A stretch of 64,000 nt of DNA from Virgisporangium aurantiacum. GTDB taxonomy: Bacteria; Actinomycetota; Actinomycetes; Mycobacteriales; Micromonosporaceae. A program made the translations under genes and the position numbers. This document shows, piece by piece, positions 25,483 through 33,929 of the stretch. Within the stretch, counting starts at the first letter, position 1; each line of letters begins with the position of its first letter. The notes below the pieces were generated by a model. The model was not told the origin of the DNA. It ran no database searches and worked only from the letters and a program-made list of their open reading frames with translations. The stretch covers positions 1 to 64,000 of the forward strand of contig NZ_BOPG01000100.1 of the NCBI RefSeq assembly GCF_016863635.1. Reading direction: 5' to 3'.

Positions 25483-25709
25483 CGAGACCCCCCGAATGAT
25501 GCCGGCCCACCGACGCTAACCCGAACCGCCCGCACAAACATTGATCGTGACCAAGTAGCAGCCGGTTCGCGACCTGTGGCCGGGTTCGACGGCAACGAGA
25601 TCGCATGGCAACGTTCTTCTACCTCCAGGAGTGCAAGCCGCAGTAGATCAACCGAGCCCAGCTCGTCGTTGCCGTTTGGTACACAGACCTCAGGACAAGC
25701 GCCCCGATA

Positions 25710-25844
25710 GCACGGCCGCTGCTGGGCATCGACGACGGCGAAGCTGTCAGCCTGTGGGACGTCCACGCCGACGCGCCGTTCGGTGCGCCGCTGACGGGGC
25801 CGGTTTGCGGTGCCCGGATGCTCGCCGATGGCCGGGGGTGCTGA
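25710..25844 (+). pseudogene. orphan WD40-repeat fragment
   Basis: A 45-codon plus-strand frame reads ARPLLGIDDGEAVSLWDV and then DAPFGAPLTGP before a stop. The SLWDV...A.FGAPLTG pattern is typical of actinomycete WD40 proteins. No start or flanking blades exist, so it is a remnant, on the opposite strand from the intact WD40 gene. The flanks 25483-25709 and 25845-25933 hold nothing else. Confidence 0.45.
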
Positions 25845-25933
25845 CGTCGGCCACGGGCCCGACACGCCTAATCCTGCCGCGGGCTATGGATCGGTGCCCG
25901 ATGCCGGTCTGCGGCCACGTCGACCCGCAAGGC

Positions 25934-26548
25934 CTACCGCCCCGCCTTGGTCGGCGACACGGGTTCCACGGTCGCGACAGGGCCCCCGGGGCCGCCGGAG
26001 TCACCCGAGCCCTCGGGAAGGTCAGGCAGGCAACTCGGTACCTTTCCCTGCACCGCAATGCCCTCGCTCAACGTGAGCACGTCGCCGTCCTTTTTCGCGG
26101 CAACCAGTATCATGGAGCCTGGCCGCACACCCTTGGTCTGCACGGTGACCGAGCCCTCACCGCCGCCAACGCTGGAAACGGTGCCACTCGACTCGCCGGC
26201 AAAACGCTCGTCGATCTCGAACGTGTCCTTGCAGTCCGCGGTCATCGGCACGGCCACGACGGGAGCGCCGATCCTGCGCAGCTCCGCGTTGGCGGCGTCC
26301 ACCGCACGGATGTCGCTGATGGACAGCGTCACCGTCCCATCGGCGTTTTTGCTCACGGCGTACGCAGGGGTGTTCCCGTCGAAGACGGTCACCGCGATCG
26401 CGATGGACCCGGCGACGGTCAGTGCGCCAGCCGTGACCAACAGCGGACGTACCCTCGTCGGCCGAGGCGCCCGACGGACGAACTCACTCATCGCGACCCC
26501 GTGCCGCTGCACCAGCTCGCCCAACAGTCGCTCCTCGAACATGCCCAT
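25934..26548 (-). CDS. sigma-factor-linked membrane-anchored protein
   Basis: A 204-residue protein encoded three bases after the ECF sigma gene. The first 35 residues are cytoplasmic (FEERLLGELVQRH), one membrane segment spans about 36-54, and the outside part (TPAYAVSKNADGTVTLSISDI) begins with a motif common to sigma-linked proteins in actinomycetes. Its C-terminus is Gly/Pro-rich. Position suggests it controls or senses for the sigma factor, although no zinc-binding anti-sigma (HxxxCxxC) motif is visible. Confidence 0.8.
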   Translation of the reverse strand: MGMFEERLLGELVQRHGVAMSEFVRRAPRPTRVRPLLVTAGALTVAGSIAIAVTVFDGNTPAYAVSKNADGTVTLSISDIRAVDAANAELRRIGAPVVAVPMTADCKDTFEIDERFAGESSGTVSSVGGGEGSVTVQTKGVRPGSMILVAAKKDGDVLTLSEGIAVQGKVPSCLPDLPEGSGDSGGPGGPVATVEPVSPTKAGR

Positions 26549-26551
26549 GAC

Positions 26552-27127
26552 TCAGTCCTGCCCCTTCTTCCGTCCGACAAGAGCGCGCAACGTGTTACGC
26601 GCCCGAAACAACCTGATCCGCAGCGCACCCGACGAAACGCCGAGGGCCACCGCCGCCTCCCTGGGCTTCATACCGACGAGGTCGACCAGCTCGACCACTT
26701 CCCGGTCCAGTGCGGGCAGCGAGGTCATGGCGTCGAGCAGCCCACGCCCGTCGCGCTCGGCGTCGATCCGCACCGCCAGTTCCGCCGCCTCGTCCACATC
26801 CAGCTCGCGGTACCCGCTCAGCCGCATGGCCATTTCCCTGTTGCGGCTGGTGGACTCACAGTGCTTGGCGAACACCCTCCTGGCGATGCCGATCACCCAC
26901 GCCCGCGCGGTGCCCTTCCCGGGATCGAACGTCGGAAAGGAGACGATCGCCTGAACGAAGGTTTCCGACGTCAGATCGGCGACCGTCTGCGGATCGGTAC
27001 TTCGCCGCGCGAAGAACGCGGTGACAACATCGAAGTTGGCCCGGTAGACAGTCTCGAACTCCAGCAGCAGACCGCTGGCGGGCCCCGGTGCGCGCCGCGC
27101 CTCTGGGCGGCGCTGTGACTCGACCAC
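26552..27127 (-). CDS. ECF-type RNA polymerase sigma factor
   Basis: A 191-residue sigma factor. Region 2 lies at about 25-95 (VYRANFDVVTAFFARR, DLTSETFVQAI and ARAWVIGIARRVFAKH). Region 4 lies at about 130-185 (LPALDREVVELVDLVGMKPREAA, then GVSSGALRIRLFRARNTLR). The start is uncertain: GTG 27127 is chosen for the GAGGG six bases upstream, with GTG 27145 as an alternative. It is followed after three bases by its membrane-anchored partner, so the two form a signalling pair. Confidence 0.85.
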   Translation of the reverse strand: MVESQRRPEARRAPGPASGLLLEFETVYRANFDVVTAFFARRSTDPQTVADLTSETFVQAIVSFPTFDPGKGTARAWVIGIARRVFAKHCESTSRNREMAMRLSGYRELDVDEAAELAVRIDAERDGRGLLDAMTSLPALDREVVELVDLVGMKPREAAVALGVSSGALRIRLFRARNTLRALVGRKKGQD

Positions 27128-27229
27128 GATTTCCCTCACGTTCACTAACTTGCGGCCCTGGCAGATTTCCGTTACGGAGGTCGCTGTGGTCCACGGCCCA
27201 GGCAAGGTCGCGTAGTGTCCGTCTTGGTC

Positions 27230-27367
27230 ACGTGATGCTGAGTCTGGTAAGGGTTCGCGGACGTGGTGGCGGAGCGCTCTGGCGGTGTTGGCCCAGTCGT
27301 GATGTCGCACAATGCCGATGGCGAGGTCTCGCCGCAGCGCTGACCCGGCACCTGGCGTTCCTGCCAC
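27230..27367 (-). pseudogene. C-terminal relic of an ISAs1/IS4-like transposase (tentative)
   Basis: The minus-strand translation contains ALRRDLAIGIVRHHDWANTARALRHHVREP. The pattern ALRN.AI...R..G..NIA.ALR...R.P is how ISAs1-like transposases end (from memory). No catalytic DDE part or terminal inverted repeats are visible. It lies between the sigma gene and the conjugation-protein relic. Confidence 0.35.
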
Positions 27368-27424
27368 TCACCTGGTAACGGCGTCCTTCACCCGTAGGCG
27401 GCCCATCGGCGGAAGCATTCAGCG

Positions 27425-27835
27425 GTGCTGTCCGACCTTCTCGATGACCCGCCACTCCCCGCCGACACGCAGCGTGCGGACCGACCAGCCGGCACACGCC
27501 GTCGACCCACCGCGCTCACCACCTCCCCCGACGTCACCACAGTGCCGCAGGTGATGGCGCCGGCGGCGATCGTCAGCGCGTACGGGCGGTGGCTCAACAG
27601 CCTCACCGGCCCGGTCCAGATAGTCGTGTCGACGCAGCGGGTCGACCTGGCCAGTCAGGCCATCAGCATCGCCGACGCCGCACCGGATCTGCCGCACCCG
27701 GCGGCTGACCGACGCCGCCCTGGACTACGCGCAGTTCCTCGAACAGGTCGCCGAGCAGCGCGATCCGTTGTGCCGCACCGTCGCCGTCGCCTGCCCGGAA
27801 ACGCCGATGCGCTTCACCAATCTCGGCCCAGATGA
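27425..27835 (+). pseudogene. relic of a PrgI/SCO6880-type conjugative-element gene
   Basis: Frame one reads AAIVSAYGRWLNSLTGPVQIVV, then TQRVDLASQA and APDLPHPA. A shift near 27700 continues LTDAALDYAQFLEQVAEQRDP and LCRTVAVACPE. Together this matches a conserved stretch of membrane proteins from actinomycete integrative conjugative elements (pattern FARFLNAL.GPVQI.VR..R.DL...LPHPAL..AA..HA.FL..LA..RD.L.R.V). The N- and C-terminal parts are missing. It ends inside an antisense gene, as though two broken pieces were joined. Confidence 0.45.
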
Positions 27836-28220
27836 GACCGCCCCTTGCCTCCACACCGGGCACACCATCGACCAGTCGAAGCGGATCCATGACGCCCGCA
27901 AGCGACTGACAGAGGTCGGCTTTCAGCTCGTCGACCGCCGTCTCCACGTTGTCTTCCTCTTCAGACCAGTCAATGTTGGCCTCGCGTAGCTGCTGTGCAG
28001 CAAGGCTCGTGACAGCTTCGGGGTCGTGAACGACGACCTCCAAACGGCAGTACAGCTGCATCGTGACGGGTTGGAGTCGCTTCACGCGTCCAGAATCCCA
28101 CAAGAAGATCACGACGATCACAAACCCGAGCGTGCCAACCACTACCGCACCAGCCTGCCAGGCCAACATCACGCCAGCCCACTCCCCGGAAGGCCCGCTG
28201 GTGGCGGGTCTGGTCGTCAC
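27663..28220 (-). CDS. single-TM protein with VVVHDP-type domain, C-terminus probably truncated
   Basis: A 185-residue frame. Residues about 17-42 form one membrane segment ending FLWDSGRVKR. Residues 60-128 read VVVHDPEAVTSLAAQQL, then an acidic EEEDNVETAVDELK helix and MDPLRLVDGVPGVEA. The VVVHDP...DP..L...PGVE pattern recalls a small protein family carried by actinomycete conjugative elements (from memory). Downstream of about residue 137 the sequence is only the antisense of the PrgI-type relic, so the native C-terminus has probably been lost. The start may be GTG 28220 or ATG 28169. Confidence 0.5.
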   Translation of the reverse strand: MTTRPATSGPSGEWAGVMLAWQAGAVVVGTLGFVIVVIFLWDSGRVKRLQPVTMQLYCRLEVVVHDPEAVTSLAAQQLREANIDWSEEEDNVETAVDELKADLCQSLAGVMDPLRLVDGVPGVEARGGLIWAEIGEAHRRFRAGDGDGAAQRIALLGDLFEELRVVQGGVGQPPGAADPVRRRRC

Positions 28221-28309
28221 CGCCGTTGGTCAGGCAGGCGAGCCGGAGCCCTTCGCGCGGATCGCGGGCGGCCCCGGGGCACCCGACGCCACGACATCGC
28301 GATCGGGGC

Positions 28310-31132
28310 TCACCCGTCGTCATTGCCGGTCGTGGGTTCGCGGGACAGGCGTCGGATCAGCTCCTGCCGTGAGCGCAGGCCGAGCTTCCGGTAGATGTGC
28401 CCGAGGTGGTAGTCGACGGTCTTCGGCGAGAGGTAGACACGTACCGCGATCTCGCGGTTGGTCAGCCCCTGTGCCGCGTTGAGAGCCACCTGCCACTGCT
28501 GCGGGGTGAGCTCGCGGGCACGGTCGTCGCGCTGCTCGGCCTGCCTTCCGGTCGCGCGGATCTCGCGTCGGCACAGCTCCGCCCAGCCGGCTGCACCGGC
28601 CGTCTCGAACCTGGCGAGTGCGTCGGCCAGGTGGTGCCGCGCGTCGCGTCGTCGCCGGGCCCGCCGCAGCCGCTGGCCGAAGCACAGCAGCGTCTGCGCG
28701 CGCTCCAGCGGGGCATCGAGGTCGTCGCACGCGGCCAGCGCCGCCTTGAAGGCGTCGTCGACCGCGTCGTCCGCCGCGAGCAGCCCGCGGCAGCGGCTCG
28801 CCGCGGCGAGAGCGGTCCGCCGGCCCAGCCGGGTCCCGTGGTATTCCAGCCGTTCGATGACCGCGATCGCCCGGTCCGGTCGCTTCAGGTGGACGTAGGA
28901 CTCGGCGAGGTGTCCGGCGACGGGCAACCAGTTCGGCTCGACCAGGCCGACGTCGCGGGTGGTCTCGTCGATCCACTCCAGGGCGTCGACCGCGTCTCGG
29001 TACCGCCCGGCCTGGATCGCCGCAATACCCACGGCGTAGCGGGCGCGCGCGGCCACGTCGCGGTAACCGGGCGGGCCGATGCGGACCGCGAGGTCCGCGT
29101 GCGCGCGGCAGTCGGCCTCGTTGCCCAGCAACGCGTCGACCACGGCCAGCATGGTCAGCGCGTGCGCGCGCTGCGACGGGAAGCCGATCTGCTCGGCGAT
29201 CTGGACCGCCTCGGCCGCGGCCCGGTGGGCGGCGCGCAGCCGGCCCGTCCGCGACTCCAGGCCGGCGAGCCGGGTCAGGGCGTAGGCCAGCAACAGCACG
29301 TCGTTGCGCTGTCGCGCTGCGGCGATTTCCGGCTCCAGCAGCGCGCGTGCGGTGGTGTGTTCCCCGAGCCACAGCAGCACCTCGGCCAGCTCCGCCGCGG
29401 TGCCGTCGGCCGGGACGGAGGCGCAGGCCGGCACACAGGCGCGGGCCAGGTCGGCCCCTTCCGGCCGACCGGCGACCACCTGCGCGGCCGCCCACTGGAC
29501 CTTGTGCTTGAGCCAGCCCGCACGCTGGCCCGACGATTCATCGGCAGCCGAGTCGGCGAGCTCACTCAGCCGCCGGCAGACCCGCAGCAGCAGCGGGAGG
29601 TCGAGGGCGGCCCAGCACCGGTTGATCGCGCCGCCGAGCATCCGGGCCGCCCCCGCCGGATCCGTAGCGGCGTACGACTCGGCCTCGGCGAGGTACGCGT
29701 CGCCGACGGCTGTCAGGTCGCCGAGTCGCAGTGCCGTGAAGGCCCTCATCCGGGCCGCCTCGCAGCGCGGGCCGCTGCGCCCGGTCAACGCCCGCACCTC
29801 GTCGGCCAGCGCCACCGCGTGGTCGCCGGCACCCGAGTCCGACCATGCCCACATCGCCCGCACGAGCCGGTCGGCCCGCAGATCCGGGTCGGGCGTGAGC
29901 CGCGCCGACCGTTCGAACGCGCGCGCCTGCGCCACGACGCCGCCCCGCCGCAGGGCGCGCTCCGCCGTTTCGGCGAGTGCCGTGGCGACCACCTCGTCCG
30001 GACCCGACGCGGCGGCCGCGAAATGCCAGGCCCGCCGGTCGGCCTCGTCGTCGGACGTCAGGACGCTGGCGACGGCGAGGTGCGCCCAGCGGCGCAGTCC
30101 GGGCCCGGCCGCCGCGTGCACCGCCGAGCGGACCAGTGGGTGCCGGAACCGCACGCCGACCGGATCCGCGGCCGACCGGGGGGTCGTGCCGTCGCCCGGC
30201 TCCGTCGTGCGGCGCGGCGGAACCGTGACCAGGCCGGCCGCGACGGCGGGGTCCAGCGCCCAGAGGGCCAGACCGCCACGGGCCAGCGCCCGTTCCACCG
30301 TGGCCAGCTCCTCCGTCTCCGACACCGCGCACGTCACCAGCGCACGCCACGCCGCGTCCGGCAGCAGGCGTGCCTGGCCGAGGAAGGCCGCCTCGACCCG
30401 GCTCGCGGCCGGGAGCGGGTCGTCGAGCGGCACCCGACCGGACCGTTGCGCCGCGGTGAGTGTCGCCGGCAGCTCCACCAGCGCGAGCGGGTTGCCGGCG
30501 GTCGCCGCGACCAGGTGGACCGCGGCGGCCGGTGCCATACCGGCAGCGGTGGCCAGGCGGACGCCGGCCGCCTCGTCCAGGCCCATCAGCACCATGTTTG
30601 CGATGCCGGGCGCGTCCAGCCCTTCGCCACCCGGTCGCCGGGCGGTGAACACGATCGCGACCCGCTCGGCGAGCAACCGCCGCGCGGCGAACAGCAACGC
30701 CTCGGCCGATGCCCGGTCGATCCAGTGCGCGTCGTCGACGGCGCACAGCACCGGCGTCCGCTCGGCGACGGCGGCGATCAGGTTCAGGGTGGCGCCGTAG
30801 GCCGCCAACCGGTTGACCGGCCCGGTACCGCCGATCGCGAACGCGGCACGCAGCGCGTCGGCCTGCGGGGCGGGCAGCTCGTCGAGCAGCGCCAGCACCG
30901 GTCGCACCAGCCCGTACAGCGTCGAGTACGGCAGCTCGGACTCGAACGCGGCGCCGCAGGCCCGCAGAACCCGCATGCCACTGTCGCGGGCGACGTCGAC
31001 CGCGCGTTCGAGCAACGTGGTCTTGCCGATGCCCGCCTCGCCGCGGATCACCAGCGAGCCGCCGCGGCCGCTCCGTGCGGCCGCCAGCAGGTCGTCGATG
31101 CGCCGGCACTCGTCGAGGCGACCGAGGACCAT
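28310..31132 (-). CDS. LuxR-family ATP-binding regulator (LAL type)
   Basis: A 940-residue large ATP-binding LuxR-type regulator. An N-terminal AAA/STAND ATPase has Walker A GEAGIGKTTL (about 31-40) and a Walker B-like VLCAVDDAHWIDR. A long helical TPR-like middle follows. The C-terminal LuxR helix-turn-helix reads LTPQQWQVALNAAQGLTNREIA and VYLSPKTVDYHLGHIYRKLG. LALs such as MalT and PikD integrate inducer and nucleotide signals. ATG 31132 is chosen because the ATPase fold starts at once (VLGRLDE); GTG 31153 is an alternative. The divergent secreted FG-GAP gene is a possible target. Confidence 0.9.
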   Translation of the reverse strand: MVLGRLDECRRIDDLLAAARSGRGGSLVIRGEAGIGKTTLLERAVDVARDSGMRVLRACGAAFESELPYSTLYGLVRPVLALLDELPAPQADALRAAFAIGGTGPVNRLAAYGATLNLIAAVAERTPVLCAVDDAHWIDRASAEALLFAARRLLAERVAIVFTARRPGGEGLDAPGIANMVLMGLDEAAGVRLATAAGMAPAAAVHLVAATAGNPLALVELPATLTAAQRSGRVPLDDPLPAASRVEAAFLGQARLLPDAAWRALVTCAVSETEELATVERALARGGLALWALDPAVAAGLVTVPPRRTTEPGDGTTPRSAADPVGVRFRHPLVRSAVHAAAGPGLRRWAHLAVASVLTSDDEADRRAWHFAAAASGPDEVVATALAETAERALRRGGVVAQARAFERSARLTPDPDLRADRLVRAMWAWSDSGAGDHAVALADEVRALTGRSGPRCEAARMRAFTALRLGDLTAVGDAYLAEAESYAATDPAGAARMLGGAINRCWAALDLPLLLRVCRRLSELADSAADESSGQRAGWLKHKVQWAAAQVVAGRPEGADLARACVPACASVPADGTAAELAEVLLWLGEHTTARALLEPEIAAARQRNDVLLLAYALTRLAGLESRTGRLRAAHRAAAEAVQIAEQIGFPSQRAHALTMLAVVDALLGNEADCRAHADLAVRIGPPGYRDVAARARYAVGIAAIQAGRYRDAVDALEWIDETTRDVGLVEPNWLPVAGHLAESYVHLKRPDRAIAVIERLEYHGTRLGRRTALAAASRCRGLLAADDAVDDAFKAALAACDDLDAPLERAQTLLCFGQRLRRARRRRDARHHLADALARFETAGAAGWAELCRREIRATGRQAEQRDDRARELTPQQWQVALNAAQGLTNREIAVRVYLSPKTVDYHLGHIYRKLGLRSRQELIRRLSREPTTGNDDG

Positions 31133-31309
31133 CTCGTCGTCGCCGGCCGGCACGCCCAAAAGCCTAATGCCAGGCCCGACCGCGCAGACACCGCTGCGAC
31201 CGATGCCCGACAGATGCCTCATCGACTAGGAAGTCGCCCGATTCAGCGCCGCTTCGAGCTTCGTAACGTTCGGCGTGCATCGCTCGACGTCCATCGAAAG
31301 GGGCAGGAG

Positions 31310-32638
31310 ATGCATCGCAGACCATGGAAAAGGCGGACGGCTGCGGCCGCCACGGCGCTGATCGTCGCGGGCGTGTCGACGCCGGCGGCCGCGGCCGGGA
31401 CGCCCACGCGGGCCGCGCCGGTCGCTGGAGCACGACCGCCGGCGGCGGTCACTGTCAACGCGACCGGAAGCCACCTGGCCATTGCCGACTTCGGATTGTC
31501 GACCAACTGGTTCTACGACAATCCGCGGTTCGTCGCCGACATCACCGGCGAAGGCCGCGCCGACGTCGTCGGGTTCGGCCCCCAAGGCGTCTATGTCGCT
31601 GTCGCGAACGCGGACGGCTCGTTCGGGTCGGTAAATCTCGCGGTCAACAACCTTGGCTTCAACCAGGGCTGGCGGAGGAACGAGCACCCGCGCTGGGTCC
31701 AGGACATCACCGGCGACGGCCGGGCCGACGTCGTCGGCATCGGCTTTGCTGGCGTGTGGACCGCGGTCAGCCACGGCGACGGGACGTTCGGACCGGCCAC
31801 GTTCGTCCTGGAGAAGTTCGGCCTGCGCGACCGTCAGCAGGACACCAAGCTGTTCCTGGCCGACACCAACAACGACAAGTGCGACGACATTGTCAGCATC
31901 TACAACAGCCAGACGCTCGTCTCGTTGGCGGATTGCGCCGGTGGGTACGCGCAGCCGACGCTGGCCACCACCGTGTTCGACTTCTTCAACTTCGACTGGC
32001 GCTACTTCCAGGTCGCCGACGTCACCGGCGACGGTCGCGCGGAGATCCTGGCCGCGACGACATTCGGCGACCTCGGCCCGATCCAGCTCGTGATATCGAC
32101 GCGACGCGCCGACGGAACCTACAACAACCCGGTGCCGGCCGGGGCGAACTTCCCGAACGGCGCGGTGGCGGTGCCCACGCGGGAGAACCTTGTCGATGTG
32201 ACGAACGACGGGCGGAGGGACCTCGTCCTGTTCGACGCGCCGGTGCCGGAGTGGGGCGTGTACACCGCACGGGCGCAGGCCGGCGCTCATTTCGCCGACT
32301 TCATCAGGGCCACCCCCGACTTCGGCGGCAACCAGGGCTGGACACCCAACCGGCACCTGCGTCTGGTGGCCGACCTCAACGACGACGGCCGTGGCGACAT
32401 CGTCGGCTTCGGCGAGGACGGCGTCTACACGGCGTTGGCGACCACCGGGGGCATGTTCGCGACCCCGAACCACATGGTCCTGCCCCAGTTCGGAGCCAAC
32501 GCCGGCTGGGACTGGAATATCGACACTCCACGGGTGCTCGCCGACATCAACGGTGACCGCCGCGCCGACATCGTCGCCTTCGGCACCGGCGGCGTGTACA
32601 CGGCGATCTCCAACGGTGACGGGACATTCGCCGCCTGA
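31310..32638 (+). CDS. secreted FG-GAP/VCBS-repeat protein
   Basis: A 442-residue secreted protein. The signal peptide ends near residue 31 (TPAAAAG). About seven repeats follow with the integrin-alpha-like pattern ADITGEGRADVVGFG, QDITGDGRADVVGIG and ADLNDDGRGDIVGFG, each with a calcium-binding DxTxDGxxD loop. It should fold as a seven-bladed beta-propeller. Related domains occur as lectins, lyases or surface proteins in actinomycetes, but no catalytic module is attached. It is transcribed divergently from the LAL regulator; AAGGGG precedes the ATG. Confidence 0.88.
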   Translation: MHRRPWKRRTAAAATALIVAGVSTPAAAAGTPTRAAPVAGARPPAAVTVNATGSHLAIADFGLSTNWFYDNPRFVADITGEGRADVVGFGPQGVYVAVANADGSFGSVNLAVNNLGFNQGWRRNEHPRWVQDITGDGRADVVGIGFAGVWTAVSHGDGTFGPATFVLEKFGLRDRQQDTKLFLADTNNDKCDDIVSIYNSQTLVSLADCAGGYAQPTLATTVFDFFNFDWRYFQVADVTGDGRAEILAATTFGDLGPIQLVISTRRADGTYNNPVPAGANFPNGAVAVPTRENLVDVTNDGRRDLVLFDAPVPEWGVYTARAQAGAHFADFIRATPDFGGNQGWTPNRHLRLVADLNDDGRGDIVGFGEDGVYTALATTGGMFATPNHMVLPQFGANAGWDWNIDTPRVLADINGDRRADIVAFGTGGVYTAISNGDGTFAA

Positions 32639-32705
32639 GCGACGGTACGGGATTCGGCCGGCTCGACGGGACACAGCGTCGCCACCAGGCGCCACGATGG
32701 CCGCA

Positions 32706-32745
32706 AGAAGCCCGCCTCCGACGGGGGCGTCGGGGACGGGCTTCT
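32706..32745 (+). terminator. hairpin terminator of the FG-GAP gene
   Basis: AGAAGCCCG pairs perfectly with CGGGCTTCT, and an inner CCGAC/GTCGG stem extends the hairpin. It lies 68 bases after the FG-GAP stop. Confidence 0.75.
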
Positions 32746-32837
32746 CGGCCCTCGGTTGGGTGGAGGGCCGGATCGCAATCGCCGTCCGCCCTCTCGATGG
32801 TGGACCGCACCGTTACCTCCACGCGGCGTGGCCCGGT

Positions 32838-33252
32838 GGGCTCGGGATTCGAATTCGACGGCTGCGACGTGCGAACCATCAGGTGGCGGTCCTACGACGG
32901 CAGGTCCACCGCCCGATCTGCAACCAGCCGACCGGGTCCTGCTGGCGGCGTTGTCCCGACCACTCCCCCGCGCCCGGTGGTCGGCGCTCTTCGTCACCCC
33001 GGCCACGCTGCTGCGATGGCACCCTCAACTCCTGGCCCGGCACTGGACATACCCACACCGGCGACCCGGGCGGCCGCCGAGAACCCGGCCTGGGGACACC
33101 GCCGCATACAGGGTGAATTCGTCGGCCTCGGCTGCCAGGTCGCGGCCGGCACCGTGTGGAAGATCCTGCACCAGGCCAATGTCGACCCGGCGCCACGCCA
33201 GCCGACCCTCGCCGGCAGGATCCGGGCCCAGGTCATCGTCGCCTGTCCGTGA
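32838..33252 (+). pseudogene. relic of an integrase-core transposase
   Basis: Three frames carry consecutive pieces of one known protein type: LRRANHQVAVLRRQVHRP; then ADRVLLAALSRPLPRARW and LFVTPATLLRWHPQLLARHW; then ENPAWGHRRIQGEF, LGCQVAAGTVWKILHQ and VDPAPRQPTLAGR. This is the N-terminal half (helix-turn-helix plus linker) of the common actinomycete rve-type transposase. It breaks before the catalytic DDE domain, and at least two indels are needed to join the frames. Confidence 0.6.
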
Positions 33253-33310
33253 TCTGAATGTGACGGCGCATCGATACGAACTTTCACGGTAGGCGTGAAA
33301 GGCTTGACGG

Positions 33311-33551
33311 GTGGATCGCCTGACAATTCCACGGTGTCCCTGCTGCGGCTACCGCACCGGCTGCGCAAACCTGCCCGGTCTGCTACTGGACGCACGACGG
33401 CGCTTCGGGGCGGCACTCCGGTGCCGCGTTCGACGGTCTCAACGGCGAACGAACCCTGGACGAGGCCCGGCTGAACTACTCCATCTACGGTGCGAGCGCC
33501 CGGCGCTACCGCGATGTGGTGCGTCCTCCCCGCCCCGACGAACAGCCCTGA
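33311..33551 (+). pseudogene. frameshifted CPCC-family cysteine-rich protein gene
   Basis: GTG 33311 opens MDRLTIPRCPCCGYRTGC. One frame over the sequence continues QTCPVCYWTHDG, then GERTLDEARLNYSIYGASA and VRPPRPDEQP with a stop at 33551. CPCC-family proteins have CPCCGY...CPVC.W.DDG...L..AR.NY...GAS and end VRPPR.DE.P, so both halves are clear. The spacing between the two cysteine pairs is about ten residues short, which points to an internal deletion that shifted the frame. Confidence 0.55.
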
Positions 33552-33799
33552 AACCGTCAGGGTGCGGTAGTCAGTCCAGATCGACACTCGTACGCTCGGT
33601 GAATACCGGGCCTCGACAAATGTCGGCACTATCGACGGGCCAACTCCCGCCGGCAATCCACGTCAGATTTGCGAGTGAGGCCCTGCCCGGGCTTGGCGTC
33701 GCTCGGTCACCGGCAGTCACGCGGTGAAGATGACGAGGAAGAACGGGGTCTTCGTCGGCTACTCGTTGTGGCCGAGTGGGCGGGTCGGACCCGGGATCT

Positions 33800-33837
33800 G
33801 GGAGACAACGGTCGGCCGGAACCGTCCGTTGTCTCCC
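33800..33837. terminator. perfect 12-bp hairpin downstream of the MFS gene
   Basis: GGGAGACAACGG pairs with CCGTTGTCTCCC around a 14-base loop. It lies 93 bases past the stop of the minus-strand MFS gene and is the likely terminator. The rest of 33552-33929 shows no gene. Confidence 0.65.
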
Positions 33838-33929
33838 ACGTTGCGGCCATCGCCCACGCAGCGGGGGCATCGGGACTACGGGCCCGTCGGACTGAGAGGA
33901 CGCGGGTACGTCGAGTCGACGGCACCGAA

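Noticed and set aside
28397..32638. A 1413-codon open frame on the plus strand, most of it antisense to the LAL regulator
   Set aside because: Its translation across the LAL gene is Arg/Gly/Pro-rich with no domains, as expected for the shadow of a GC-rich gene. Only its 3' end from 31310, which holds the FG-GAP protein, is real.
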